DNA of 15,071 nt from contig CAZVAR010000094.1 of the NCBI GenBank assembly GCA_964625225.1, forward strand, positions 1-15,071, given 5' to 3'. The notes under the pieces were generated by a model. That model searched no databases, was not told where the DNA came from, and was given only the letters and a program-made list of their open reading frames with translations. The first letter of the stretch is position 1. Every line of letters starts with the position of its first letter. Origin of the DNA: CAZVAR01 sp964625225. Its GTDB lineage: Bacteria; Pseudomonadota; Alphaproteobacteria; JAJUGE01. Made by a program: the position numbers and the translations under genes. Below are positions 6,546-13,630 of this stretch, in pieces.

Positions 6546-7456
6546 TGGCGCGAGGCGGTCACGGCGAGCGCGCCGTCCTCGGCAATCTTGCGGATCAGGA
6601 AGTCGCGGAACACGGTGATCCGCTTCGAGTGGCGCAACTCCTCCGGGTAGACGAAGTAGGCGACCGTCTCCGGCCCTTCGAGATCCGGGACGACCTGGAC
6701 CAGATTGCTGGTCATCCTTGCCATATAGGTCGGCAGGGCGGCGATGCCGACGCCGCTCATGACCGAGCGGAAGATGCCGTAGATGTTGTTCACCTTCAGC
6801 ACCGGACGCCGCGGCGGCCGGCCCTCCTGGCCGATATAGAGCGGCCAGTTGATGGTCGCGGTCGGCTGCGGCGCGTCCTCGCCGTAGACGATCAGGCGGT
6901 GCCGGTCGAGATCCTCCGACGTCACCGGCAAGCCGTGGCGCTTGAGATAGTCGGGCGACGCGAACAGCTTCGAGCGCACCGACATCAGCGGGCGCTGGAT
7001 GAGGTCCGGCTGGCGCGGCACCGAAAAGCGGATCGCGCAGTCGGCCTCGCGCATGCTGAGATCGAGCTCGGTGTCGAGGAGCACGAGGCTGACCTCGATC
7101 TCCGGATACAGCTCGAGGAACTCCTTCATCTGCGGTGTCAGCCAGGTGGAGCCGAACGCGACCGTCGTGGTGATCTTCAAGGGTCCCTTGGGGCGCTCCT
7201 TGCTCTCAATCAGCATCGCCTCGGTCATGGCGAGCTTGGCGAAGACCTCCCGCACATTGCGGTACAGCAGCTCTCCGGGCTCAGTCAGGATGAGCCCGCG
7301 CGCATGGCGGTGGAACAGCGGAACGCCCAGGCTCTCCTCGAGCGCCTGGATCTGCCGGCTTACCGCCGACTGGCTCAGATTCAGGGTATCGCCGGCATGG
7401 GTGAAACTCCCCGCCTCCGCGACCGCATGAAAGATCCGCAACTTGTCCCAGTCCAT
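6533..7456 (-). CDS. LysR-type transcriptional regulator
   Basis: This is a 307-residue LysR-family DNA-binding regulator. The N-terminal winged helix-turn-helix is clear (FHAVAEAGSFTHAGDTLNLS, then QSAVSRQIQALEESLGVPLF, residues 9-48), followed by the linker helix and a type 2 periplasmic-binding-like effector domain (GPLKITTTVAFGSTWLTP, ELDLSMREADCAIRF, IYGIFRSVMSGVGIAALPTY). ATG 7456 is chosen over an upstream TTG at 7471 because a strong GGGGG Shine-Dalgarno precedes it by 4 bases and because MDWDKLRIFHAV matches the usual LysR beginning. The effector is unknown. It lies 119 bases downstream of trxB on the same strand, so it may be read partly from the trxB promoter. No divergently transcribed target is adjacent, which is unusual for LysR regulators and leaves the regulon open. 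Confidence 0.94.
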   Translation of the reverse strand: MDWDKLRIFHAVAEAGSFTHAGDTLNLSQSAVSRQIQALEESLGVPLFHRHARGLILTEPGELLYRNVREVFAKLAMTEAMLIESKERPKGPLKITTTVAFGSTWLTPQMKEFLELYPEIEVSLVLLDTELDLSMREADCAIRFSVPRQPDLIQRPLMSVRSKLFASPDYLKRHGLPVTSEDLDRHRLIVYGEDAPQPTATINWPLYIGQEGRPPRRPVLKVNNIYGIFRSVMSGVGIAALPTYMARMTSNLVQVVPDLEGPETVAYFVYPEELRHSKRITVFRDFLIRKIAEDGALAVTASRQAAA

Positions 7457-7575
7457 GATGCCCCCTGGCAATCACGCAGCTCCGGTACGGGGCGTTTCGA
7501 AGAGCGCCCCCTAAGGCTGCCGTGACACGTCTCGGAATTGCGCCTTTCGGCGGCGCTTGTATCGTTGGGCGATCC

Positions 7576-8547
7576 CTACTCGGCCGCTTCGCTGACGGTG
7601 CTGTCGTCCAGGGCGGACAGAAACCGCTCCGCCTCGAGCGCGCTCATGCAGCCGAAGCCGGCTGCGGTGATCGCCTGCCGGAACACCTTGTCCTTGACGT
7701 CGCCGGCCGCGAACACCCCGGGAACGCTGGTCGCCGTCCCGTCCGGCGCCGTGACGACATAGCCCTCGGCATCGAGCTCGACCTGGCCGCGGAAGATCTC
7801 GGTGTTCGGCCGGTGCCCGATCGCGATGAACACGCCCTCGGCCGGGAGATCCCGCTGCGCCCCGGTCTTGACGTTGCGCAGACGAACGCCGGTGACCTCG
7901 AGCGGTTCGCTCGTGCCCAGGACCTCCTCGACGACACTGTCCCAGACCACCGTGATCTTCGGGTTCCGGAACAGCCGGTCCTGCATGATCTTCTCGGCAC
8001 GCAGACGGTCCCGGCGATGCACCAGCGTCACCTTGCTCGCATGATGCGTCAGGTAGATCGCCTCCTCGACGGCGGTGTTGCCGCCGCCGACGACGACGAC
8101 CTCCTTGCCGCGGAAGAAGAAGCCGTCGCAGGTGGCGCAGGCGGAGACGCCGAAACCGCGGAACTTCTGCTCCGAAGGCAGGCCGAGCCACTTCGCCTCC
8201 GCGCCGGTCGCGATGATCACGGCATCGGCCGCGTAACTGTCGCCGCCGTCGCCCTGGGCCGTGAACGGCCGCTTGCTGAAATCGACCGAGACGATCACGT
8301 CGGAGACCATGCGCGTGCCGACCTTTGCGGCCTGCTCACGCATCTGCTCCATCAGCCACGGACCCTGAATCACCTCCGCGAAGCCCGGATAATTCTCGAC
8401 ATCCGTGGTGATCGTCATCTGGCCGCCGGGCTGCATGCCCTCGACCAGGATCGGCTTGAGCCCTGCGCGGGCGGCATAGATGCCCGCCGTGTAGCCGGCG
8501 GCGCCGGAACCGATAATGAGAACCCTGCTGAAATGATGCTCCGGCAT
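7576..8547 (-). CDS. trxB: Thioredoxin-disulfide reductase TrxB
   Basis: This is a 323-residue cytoplasmic flavoenzyme that uses NADPH to reduce thioredoxin. The FAD-binding Rossmann motif is at residues 13-18 (GSGAAG) and the redox-active CATC is at 137-140 within SACATCDGFFF. The NADPH-binding GGGNTA is at 154-159, followed by HRRDRLRA, which binds the 2'-phosphate. The C-terminal FAD block is GVFAAGDVKDK with QAITAAGFGCMSALEAERFL. Length is typical for low-molecular-weight TrxB. The start MPEHHFSRVLIIGSG is preceded by GGAG two bases upstream. A further 21 in-frame upstream residues do not look like protein. The gene has its own candidate promoter at 8582-8610 and is followed by lysR. Confidence 0.97.
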   Translation of the reverse strand: MPEHHFSRVLIIGSGAAGYTAGIYAARAGLKPILVEGMQPGGQMTITTDVENYPGFAEVIQGPWLMEQMREQAAKVGTRMVSDVIVSVDFSKRPFTAQGDGGDSYAADAVIIATGAEAKWLGLPSEQKFRGFGVSACATCDGFFFRGKEVVVVGGGNTAVEEAIYLTHHASKVTLVHRRDRLRAEKIMQDRLFRNPKITVVWDSVVEEVLGTSEPLEVTGVRLRNVKTGAQRDLPAEGVFIAIGHRPNTEIFRGQVELDAEGYVVTAPDGTATSVPGVFAAGDVKDKVFRQAITAAGFGCMSALEAERFLSALDDSTVSEAAE

Positions 8548-8581
8548 CGCTCCGTCGCCCCGTCGCACTGTGCGTGAAGCA

Positions 8582-8610
8582 AAGTTAGGTATGCCGCCGG
8601 GGTGAAGCAA
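8582..8610 (-). promoter_or_regulatory. Predicted trxB promoter with repeated TTGCTTCAC
   Basis: On the minus strand TTGCTT (8610-8605) and TAACTT (8587-8582) are 17 bases apart, about 35 bases ahead of the trxB ATG. The 9-mer TTGCTTCAC occurs twice, at 8610-8602 (on the -35) and 8582-8574 (at the likely start site), 28 bases apart. That spacing would suit a protein binding two sites on one helix face. Confidence 0.42.
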
Positions 8611-8661
8611 CCCGCCTGCTCTGGGGGGTAGTCAGGCGGAGGGTGGGCGGGTCCCGACGCC

Positions 8662-10578
8662 TCAGAAGCCGAACATGTGGTCGAGGCTGAAGCCGCCGGA
8701 CCGGTCGAGCAGGCCGTGATAGCCGAACAGGCGGCAGGTCAGGTCGCGCACGATGACATAGGCTCCCGGCCCGGCACGGCGGCGCTCATCGGCGGAGAAG
8801 GTCTCCGCGGCGCGCCACAGCAGCGAGCCGCTGCACGGAATCTCGACGCGGCGACGCGCCAGCACGGCGCCCGCGCCGTCGTGCAGCACGAGGTCGGTGG
8901 CCGAACGGGCGTGCCAGGGGGTCGAGGCGGGATAGATCAGGTGGCAGAGCGTGTCGAGCGGCTCCGGCCCGAGGCGCAGGAACAGCCGCGTGCTGAGACC
9001 GGGCGGCGGGCCGGCATAGGATTGCGGCTCGCCGCGATAGGTCAGCGCGGTATTGAACATGTGGGCGCCGAAGCTGGTTTCCGCGGCATGACCGCTTTCC
9101 CGGTCGGTATAGCGGAAGATCGCATGCAGCCAGCCGTCCGCCTCGCCGCCCTCGGCGAAGTCGTAGACGAGCTCGACATGACCCCATTCGGTCGGAAGCG
9201 GTGCGTCGGCCAGGATCGCGTCGAGATCGACCGCCGGGCAGGCCTCGCGCCGAAGCCGCCCCAGCCGCCGCCGGGTGACGAGCCTCCCCCCGGCGTCGTA
9301 GACCAGCAGCGCGAGCGGCAATTCCGCCTGGCGGGTCGCCATCGGCGTCGGCAGCAACTCGGTCCGCCAGCGGCCGGGCGGCAGCAGCGGCGCCGGCAGG
9401 ATGTGCCCCTTGCCCATCAGCCGACCGAGATCGGCAAGGCGCGGGTCGGGCCGGAGATCGTCGCGCATGACGTTGAGATGCCCGATCCGGCGTGGCCCCA
9501 CCGCCTTCACGATCTCGTAGCGGGGGCGCACGACGTGCTTTCCGGCATGCAGCTCGAACTGTTGCGGCCAGCGCAGATCCGGCAGCAGCGCGGCCGTATC
9601 GACGGCCAGCGTGGCGAAGCCGGGGATCGTCCGGTCGAGCCGGGCGACCCGGGCACAGCCCATTGCCGCAAGGCCGATGCTCCCCGCCGGAATCGGCGCG
9701 GCATGGCTGTTCTGGATCCAGAGAATCACGCGCTCGCCGGGGGCCGGGGCGGGCAGCCCGGCATAGCGGTCCGACGGCCAGGCATTGGCATCGTGCGTGC
9801 AGGAGAGAGCTCCCGCATGCTCGCCGTCGACATCGAGCGCATATTTCAGCACGTCGTGTCCGCGCGCGCCGACGGCATGGATGAAGAGTTGGCCGGTGAA
9901 CGGGCCGAGGCCGAAGCGCCGGCGAATGTCGCGGCTGTCGACGAGAATCGCCGCGCCACCGTCGGGCACCGGCTGGTGCCAGGTGGCGAGCGTCCGCCCG
10001 TCGCCGTCGAACAGGCGCAGCCAGAGAAAGACGCCCGACGCGCCGTAGCCGGCCCAGTAATTGGCCGTGACCAGCCGGGTGTGCAGACCGTCGGCGTCCC
10101 GGAAGAAGGCGAAATTGGTCGCAAAGTTCAGCGGATCGAGATAGCGCGCGGGATTGCCGAGCAGCGAATCCGGCAGCCGGATCGCGTCGAGCGTGCGGAT
10201 CTCGGCACCGGACGGCAGGAGGTGCCGGATCGCCCGTACGGCCCGCGCCGCGTCGAACGCCGTTACCAGCACGCGCCGCGCCCGGGACGCCGGCAGTTCG
10301 GTGACGGGCCGCGCGGGTCGGCCGAGCAGGGCGCGGTCGAGATGCTCGACCCGCTGTACGAAGAAACCGGCGATCTCCACCGCGTCCAGGCCCAGCAGTG
10401 CCGCGACGCCGGCGGCCTGACCTTCGGTGTCGAAGATCGCAACGGGGCCGTTGGCGGCCAGTTCGGCGACCAGACCGGCGGCGGCCTCGGCGGCGAGCGG
10501 ATGGCCGATCGCCTTGTAGAAGACATTGCCGCCGGTCGCGTTGCTGAAGGTCTCGATCGGGAGCACCGTCGCTGTCAC
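8662..10578 (-). CDS. Unrecognised protein: Rossmann-like N-terminus plus repeated beta-rich modules
   Basis: This is a 638-residue protein that I cannot assign to a named family. No signal peptide or membrane segment is evident. Residues about 42-140 look like a Rossmann-type domain of the kind that precedes sugar acetyltransferases or ends some methyltransferases (GPVAIFDTEGQAAGVAAL, EIAGFFVQ, RRVLVTAFDAARAV). Then come similar beta-rich blocks: residues 180-285 (FLWLRLFDGDGRTLATW ... SDRYAGLPAP), 418-535 (PLALLVYDAGGRLVTRR ... SYAGPPPG), and a shorter one at 560-638 (DLVLHDGAGAVLARRR). The GTG start overlaps the stop of the oxygenase gene as GTGA, so translation is probably coupled. The open frame extends upstream to 11265, but that part is the antisense-frame shadow of the oxygenase gene. 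The context suggests work on a carbohydrate or surface structure; this is inference only. Confidence 0.72.
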   Translation of the reverse strand: MTATVLPIETFSNATGGNVFYKAIGHPLAAEAAAGLVAELAANGPVAIFDTEGQAAGVAALLGLDAVEIAGFFVQRVEHLDRALLGRPARPVTELPASRARRVLVTAFDAARAVRAIRHLLPSGAEIRTLDAIRLPDSLLGNPARYLDPLNFATNFAFFRDADGLHTRLVTANYWAGYGASGVFLWLRLFDGDGRTLATWHQPVPDGGAAILVDSRDIRRRFGLGPFTGQLFIHAVGARGHDVLKYALDVDGEHAGALSCTHDANAWPSDRYAGLPAPAPGERVILWIQNSHAAPIPAGSIGLAAMGCARVARLDRTIPGFATLAVDTAALLPDLRWPQQFELHAGKHVVRPRYEIVKAVGPRRIGHLNVMRDDLRPDPRLADLGRLMGKGHILPAPLLPPGRWRTELLPTPMATRQAELPLALLVYDAGGRLVTRRRLGRLRREACPAVDLDAILADAPLPTEWGHVELVYDFAEGGEADGWLHAIFRYTDRESGHAAETSFGAHMFNTALTYRGEPQSYAGPPPGLSTRLFLRLGPEPLDTLCHLIYPASTPWHARSATDLVLHDGAGAVLARRRVEIPCSGSLLWRAAETFSADERRRAGPGAYVIVRDLTCRLFGYHGLLDRSGGFSLDHMFGF

Positions 10579-11213
10579 CGGTAGGAGACGAGCCGCTTCA
10601 TCGCGGCCGAGACGCGGTGCCGCGCCTGCTCGCGGCGCAGCACCGCGGCCGAGGTCAGCCAGTTCAGTTGCACGCTGCGCCGTATGCCCTCGAAGGGCAG
10701 GTGCCCGTGCCAGGAGCGGTCGCTGCGGCGAAAGACGAGCAGGGTTCCGCCATCGGGCGGGACCTCGACTGCATAATCGTCGATGTCCTCGGCCGAGCGG
10801 AGAATGCGGAGCCGGCCGCCGGCCGCGTCCCAGCGGTCGTTCAGGTAGAGGAGAGCGGTGACGATCTTCGTCTCCGAATCGGTGTGGATGGCCCCGTCGC
10901 GCGCCGCCACGCGGCCGCGCACGGTTACCATGGTCGGGCGGCCGGCCAGGTCCACCCCGAACTTCTCCGCGACCTCCGCCGTGAGCGCGGCGCTCTGCAG
11001 TTCGGCGACAAGGGCGTCGAACCGCGGCCCGCCGCGCAGCGACCGCACCGGGAAGCTCCCGGGCCGGTCGATCGCCGGGAAATCGGCGGTAACGGCCGCC
11101 CGCGCTTCGGCCCGGAGAAAGCCGGGGACAACGACGAAGTCGAACGGGTCGCGGCAGAGTGGCGCGGCCCGGAAGGCGTCGAGGTCGAGCAGAGGCATCG
11201 CGGCTCGGATCAC
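10575..11213 (-). CDS. 2-oxoglutarate/Fe(II)-dependent oxygenase (prolyl-hydroxylase-like)
   Basis: This is a predicted 212-residue dioxygenase that would use O2 and 2-oxoglutarate to hydroxylate a substrate not identifiable here. The double-stranded beta-helix core shows the iron triad: His110 and Asp112 in AIHTDSETK, and a distal histidine in SWHGHLPFEG (His169 or His171). RRSVQLNW (Arg178 or Arg179) is placed to hold the 2-oxoglutarate carboxylate. TALLYLNDRWDAAGGRLRIL is the usual strand after the HxD motif. The start is taken as GTG 11213 because it overlaps the ELM1-family stop as GTGA, the same arrangement as at the end of this gene; ATG 11198 is the alternative and would remove five residues. 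No strong Shine-Dalgarno is seen for either, which fits translational coupling. Its position between an ELM1-like and an unknown protein suggests all three act together. Confidence 0.87.
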   Translation of the reverse strand: MIRAAMPLLDLDAFRAAPLCRDPFDFVVVPGFLRAEARAAVTADFPAIDRPGSFPVRSLRGGPRFDALVAELQSAALTAEVAEKFGVDLAGRPTMVTVRGRVAARDGAIHTDSETKIVTALLYLNDRWDAAGGRLRILRSAEDIDDYAVEVPPDGGTLLVFRRSDRSWHGHLPFEGIRRSVQLNWLTSAAVLRREQARHRVSAAMKRLVSYR

Positions 11214-12250
11214 GGATTCGTCGGTGGTTCGGGGCCGGATACCGAAGTTGTAGGGGGCGGGGCACCGGCTCGCAACCGGTCGCCGGTCCGCATCCGGCGC
11301 TCCACTTCGGCCGCGACCCGAGCCGTGTCGTCCGGCGGGACGTAGGTCCAGCGCTCCAGCGTACCGGCGAAGGGGCGGGTGATCCCCGCCGCTATGAGCG
11401 CGCCGTGGAAGCGGTCCAACTTGGCGGCGCGCCTGCCGAGCGGGACGATATGGACCGGTTTCCCGGTCGCACAGGCCTCCGACACCATCGATACCGAATC
11501 CTCGGTGACGAGGATGGCGTCGGCGAGCCCCAGAAATCCGAAATAGGGGTTCTCGCCGACGCCGTCCCAGATCACGCTCGGCACTCCGGCCAGCGCCGCC
11601 CGCAGCGCGGCGAGATTGGCGGCCCCGGTGCGCCGCGACGGCGTGACCATCAGCCCGGCCCCCTCCCTGCGCGCCATCGCCGCGATCCGGGCACCGATCG
11701 CGGCGGCCGCATCCGGGGTGAGGGGACCGCGGCGATCGCTGCCGCCGACCAGAACCGCCACGCGGGGCCGCGGCAGATGGGCGAGCGTCGGCGCGAAGTG
11801 TGCGGCCGCCTCGGCGAGCCGACCCGGCGTCACCCGGTGCAAGGCGCCGCGGGTCGTGATCACGTTACGCCCCGTCAGCCGGTCGTGGGCCGGCACCACC
11901 ACCAGATCGAACCGCTCTGCGTCGAGGCGCGGGTTCTGGATTTGCACGACGAAGGTCCGGCCGCGGGCCTGCCTGCGGATCGCCGCCGCGATCGCTGCGG
12001 TCTGGCGGCCGGTGGCGATCAGCAGTTCCGGCCAGGGCGGCGCCAGGCGGTCGCCGCCGGGCCCCGGTGCGGCAAGCGGCCGTATCCAGGCCCGGGGCGG
12101 GAGCCACCGCCAGGGCGGGCGGGGGGCGATGCGCTTGACGACCGGCGGCACGTTCAGCGCCTCGGCCAGACCCAGGCACTGATTCTCCATGCCGGGCTTT
12201 CCGTCGGTGAGGACCCAGCAGCTCGGCGAACCGGGGGGCGGCATCACCAT
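11210..12250 (-). CDS. ELM1-family protein (DUF1022/COG3660-like)
   Basis: This is a 346-residue protein of the family named after plant ELM1, a mitochondrial-fission factor. Bacterial members have no established role, and the family was earlier predicted to be nucleotide-sugar related. Family blocks seen are the N-terminal WVLTDGKPGMENQCLGLAEA (residues 12-31), IATGRQTA (78-85), VQIQNPRLD (102-110), VAVLVGGSDRRG (164-175), VTPSRRTG (202-209) and VTEDSVSMVSEACATGKPVH (248-267). The last resembles the donor-binding region of GT-B glycosyltransferases. The C-terminus is Pro-rich. ATG 12250 is the first start; ATG 12244 is two codons later. It is the first gene of a three-gene unit joined by GTGA overlaps and diverges from an Lrp/AsnC gene 101 bases away, which may control it. 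Confidence 0.9.
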   Translation of the reverse strand: MVMPPPGSPSCWVLTDGKPGMENQCLGLAEALNVPPVVKRIAPRPPWRWLPPRAWIRPLAAPGPGGDRLAPPWPELLIATGRQTAAIAAAIRRQARGRTFVVQIQNPRLDAERFDLVVVPAHDRLTGRNVITTRGALHRVTPGRLAEAAAHFAPTLAHLPRPRVAVLVGGSDRRGPLTPDAAAAIGARIAAMARREGAGLMVTPSRRTGAANLAALRAALAGVPSVIWDGVGENPYFGFLGLADAILVTEDSVSMVSEACATGKPVHIVPLGRRAAKLDRFHGALIAAGITRPFAGTLERWTYVPPDDTARVAAEVERRMRTGDRLRAGAPPPTTSVSGPEPPTNP

Positions 12251-12298
12251 TCCACAGCCTGGGATGCGGGAGCCGCATGGGACACTTGCCTTGCCTCG

Positions 12299-12313
12299 TG
12301 AAATTTCCTTTCA
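12299..12313. promoter_or_regulatory. 15-bp dyad between ELM1-family and Lrp/AsnC genes
   Basis: TGAAA-TTTCC-TTTCA is an inverted repeat in the AT-richest part of the divergent promoter region. Lrp-family regulators bind 15-bp, weakly symmetric, AT-rich sites and usually control their own gene. This is therefore a candidate autoregulatory site that could also affect the ELM1 operon. No clear -35/-10 pair was found on either strand. Confidence 0.35.
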
Positions 12314-12351
12314 AGTCTGCAAAGATCGTTCAAGAGGGGGAAGGGAGTTTC

Positions 12352-12822
12352 ATGCCCCGCGTCAAACTGGATGCGATCGACCGGCGCATCCTGCACGACC
12401 TGCAGGAAGACGGCCGGATCACCAACGTCGATCTTGCCCGCAATGCGGGAATCTCGGCGCCGCCCTGTCTGCGGCGCGTGCGGGCGCTGGAGGAGGGGGG
12501 CTTCATACGCGGCTATCATGCCGACCTCGACCCGCAGAAGATGGGATTCGAGGTGATGTTCTTCGCCCTGATCGGCCTGGAAACCCAGGCCGGCGACCGG
12601 CTCGCCGCGTTCGAGGCCCTGGTGAGCGGCTGGCCCGAGGTCCGCGAGTGCCACATGGTCCGCGGCGGCGGCGACTTTCTGCTGAAGATCGTCGCCGTCA
12701 ACACGGCGCACGAGAATCAGATCACGACGCGCCTGACCGGCGCGCCGGACGTGATGCGGGTCACGACATTTCCGGTGATCCGGTCGGCGAAGGAACTCCC
12801 CGGCGTTCCGGTCGAGCTGTAA
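12352..12822 (+). CDS. Lrp/AsnC-family transcriptional regulator
   Basis: This is a 156-residue regulator of the feast/famine family, which binds DNA as dimers or octamers and often senses an amino acid. The N-terminal helix-turn-helix is LDAIDRRILHDLQEDGRITN, then VDLARNAGISAPPCLRRVRA and LEEGGFIRGYHADLD (residues 6-60). The RAM effector domain follows (VMFFALIGLETQ, WPEVRECHMVRGGGDFLLKI, VMRVTTFPVI). Gly-rich VRGGGDFLLK is the usual ligand-loop region. ATG 12352 is chosen because GGGAG precedes it by 4 bases and MPRVKLDAIDRRIL matches the family start; the frame extends upstream without similarity. It is divergent from the ELM1-family operon and convergent with greA. The regulated genes are unknown. 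Confidence 0.95.
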   Translation: MPRVKLDAIDRRILHDLQEDGRITNVDLARNAGISAPPCLRRVRALEEGGFIRGYHADLDPQKMGFEVMFFALIGLETQAGDRLAAFEALVSGWPEVRECHMVRGGGDFLLKIVAVNTAHENQITTRLTGAPDVMRVTTFPVIRSAKELPGVPVEL

Positions 12823-12901
12823 TCCCGCTTCATGACCGTGGCCCGGTGGCCCTCGCGTTTCGCGGCGACCCCCGCCGGAAGTGGCCATGCTTCGGGACGT
12901 T

Positions 12902-13040
12902 CCCTCCGGGCGCTCCTCACGTTGCGGGTGTCGGCCGCCGGCCGGCGCCGTCGCGCCTCACCCGAAGAGGGCGGCCCGGATACGGCCGGGCCAGCGCCCC
13001 GGAGGGTGAGGGGCGGATCGCCGCCGGAGGTACTTCCGGC
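12902..13040. repeat. Nested inverted repeats between convergent Lrp/AsnC and greA genes
   Basis: The 224-base gap 12823-13046 has no gene. It contains several inverted repeats: CCCTCCGGGCGCT (12902-12914) against AGCGCCCCGGAGGG (12993-13006, one extra G), GCGCCTCACCC (12953-12963) against GGGTGAGGGGC (13004-13014, one mismatch), a GGCCCGG/CCGGGCC hairpin (about 12973-12992), and GCCGGA/TCCGGC (13023-13040). There are no T runs. It may act as a shared 3' end for the two converging transcripts. Confidence 0.5.
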
Positions 13041-13046
13041 CGGGCG

Positions 13047-13520
13047 TCACTCATAGGTGACCGAGAGAATCTCGTAGTATTTCGCACCGCCGGGTGCCTG
13101 GACCTCGACCTGATCACCCACCTGCTTGCCGATCAGGGCGCGGGCGAGCGGCGAGGTGACCGAGAGCAGGCCCTTGGCGATGTCCGCCTCGTCGGCGCCG
13201 ACGATCCGGTAGGTCGACTCCTTGTTGCTGTCCTCGTCCACGACCTGGACCGTGGCGCCGAACATGACCTTGTTGCCCGACATCTTGCTCGGGTCGATCA
13301 CCTCGGCGCGGCTGATCTTGTCCTCCAGTTCGGCGAGGCGCCCCTCGATGAAGGCCTGACGCTCCTTCGCGGCGTGATACTCCGCGTTCTCGGAGAGGTC
13401 GCCATGCTCGCGTGCCTCAGCGATGGCGCGGATGACCGCCGGACGCTCCTCCGACTTGAGGCGGCGAAGCTCCTCCTGGAGCCGCGCCAAGCCGTCGGGA
13501 GTCATCGGGATCTTGTCCAT
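13047..13520 (-). CDS. greA: Transcription elongation factor GreA
   Basis: This is a 157-residue factor that enters the secondary channel of RNA polymerase and stimulates cleavage of backtracked transcripts. The N-terminal coiled coil covers residues 1-75, with the acidic tip in AIAEAREHGDLSENAEYHAA. The C-terminal FKBP-like domain follows (VMFGATVQVVDEDSNKESTY, RIVGADEADIAKGLLSVTSP, LARALIGKQVGDQVEVQAPG). Length and motifs are standard. The start at 13520 is supported by GGAGGT six bases upstream. It lies downstream of carB on the same strand, but a strong terminator stands between them, so it is probably read from its own promoter or by readthrough. Confidence 0.97.
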   Translation of the reverse strand: MDKIPMTPDGLARLQEELRRLKSEERPAVIRAIAEAREHGDLSENAEYHAAKERQAFIEGRLAELEDKISRAEVIDPSKMSGNKVMFGATVQVVDEDSNKESTYRIVGADEADIAKGLLSVTSPLARALIGKQVGDQVEVQAPGGAKYYEILSVTYE

Positions 13521-13526
13521 TCGCGG

Positions 13527-13532
13527 ACCTCC
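13527..13532 (-). promoter_or_regulatory. Ribosome binding site of greA
   Basis: GGAGGT on the minus strand lies six bases before the greA ATG, a near-perfect anti-16S match that fixes the start. Confidence 0.8.
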
Positions 13533-13577
13533 AAAACAACAACAATAGAGACATCGCGGGCACGGTGCCCGCGATGT
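13533..13577 (-). terminator. Intrinsic terminator after carB
   Basis: ACATCGCGGGCA (13551-13562) and TGCCCGCGATGT (13566-13577) form a perfect 12-bp stem with a 3-base loop. On the minus strand it is followed by a T-rich tract, CTCTATTGTTGTTGTTTT. It lies 53 bases after the carB stop and just ahead of the greA ribosome binding site, so the T-rich tract doubles as the greA leader. Confidence 0.72.
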
Positions 13578-13630
13578 TCAAACACTGTGTGTAGTTCCCG
13601 GCCGCCCCCCGATTCCTTTCGGCCGGTTTC

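Noticed and set aside
7457..7471. Upstream TTG start for lysR
   Set aside because: ATG 7456 has a strong Shine-Dalgarno four bases upstream and matches the usual beginning of LysR proteins.
7489..7510. GGGGCG/CGCCCC hairpin between trxB and lysR as a trxB terminator
   Set aside because: The stem is only 6 bp with a 10-base loop and no T run follows on the minus strand.
8677..10584. A 635-codon open frame on the plus strand opposite the modular protein
   Set aside because: It is rich in Arg, Gly and Glu with no recognisable motif, as expected for a shadow frame in GC-rich DNA.
10579..11265. N-terminal extension of the 638-residue protein up to a start at 11265
   Set aside because: It runs in a different frame through the clear oxygenase gene, is Arg/Pro-rich with no domain-like sequence, and the GTG at 10578 overlaps the oxygenase stop.
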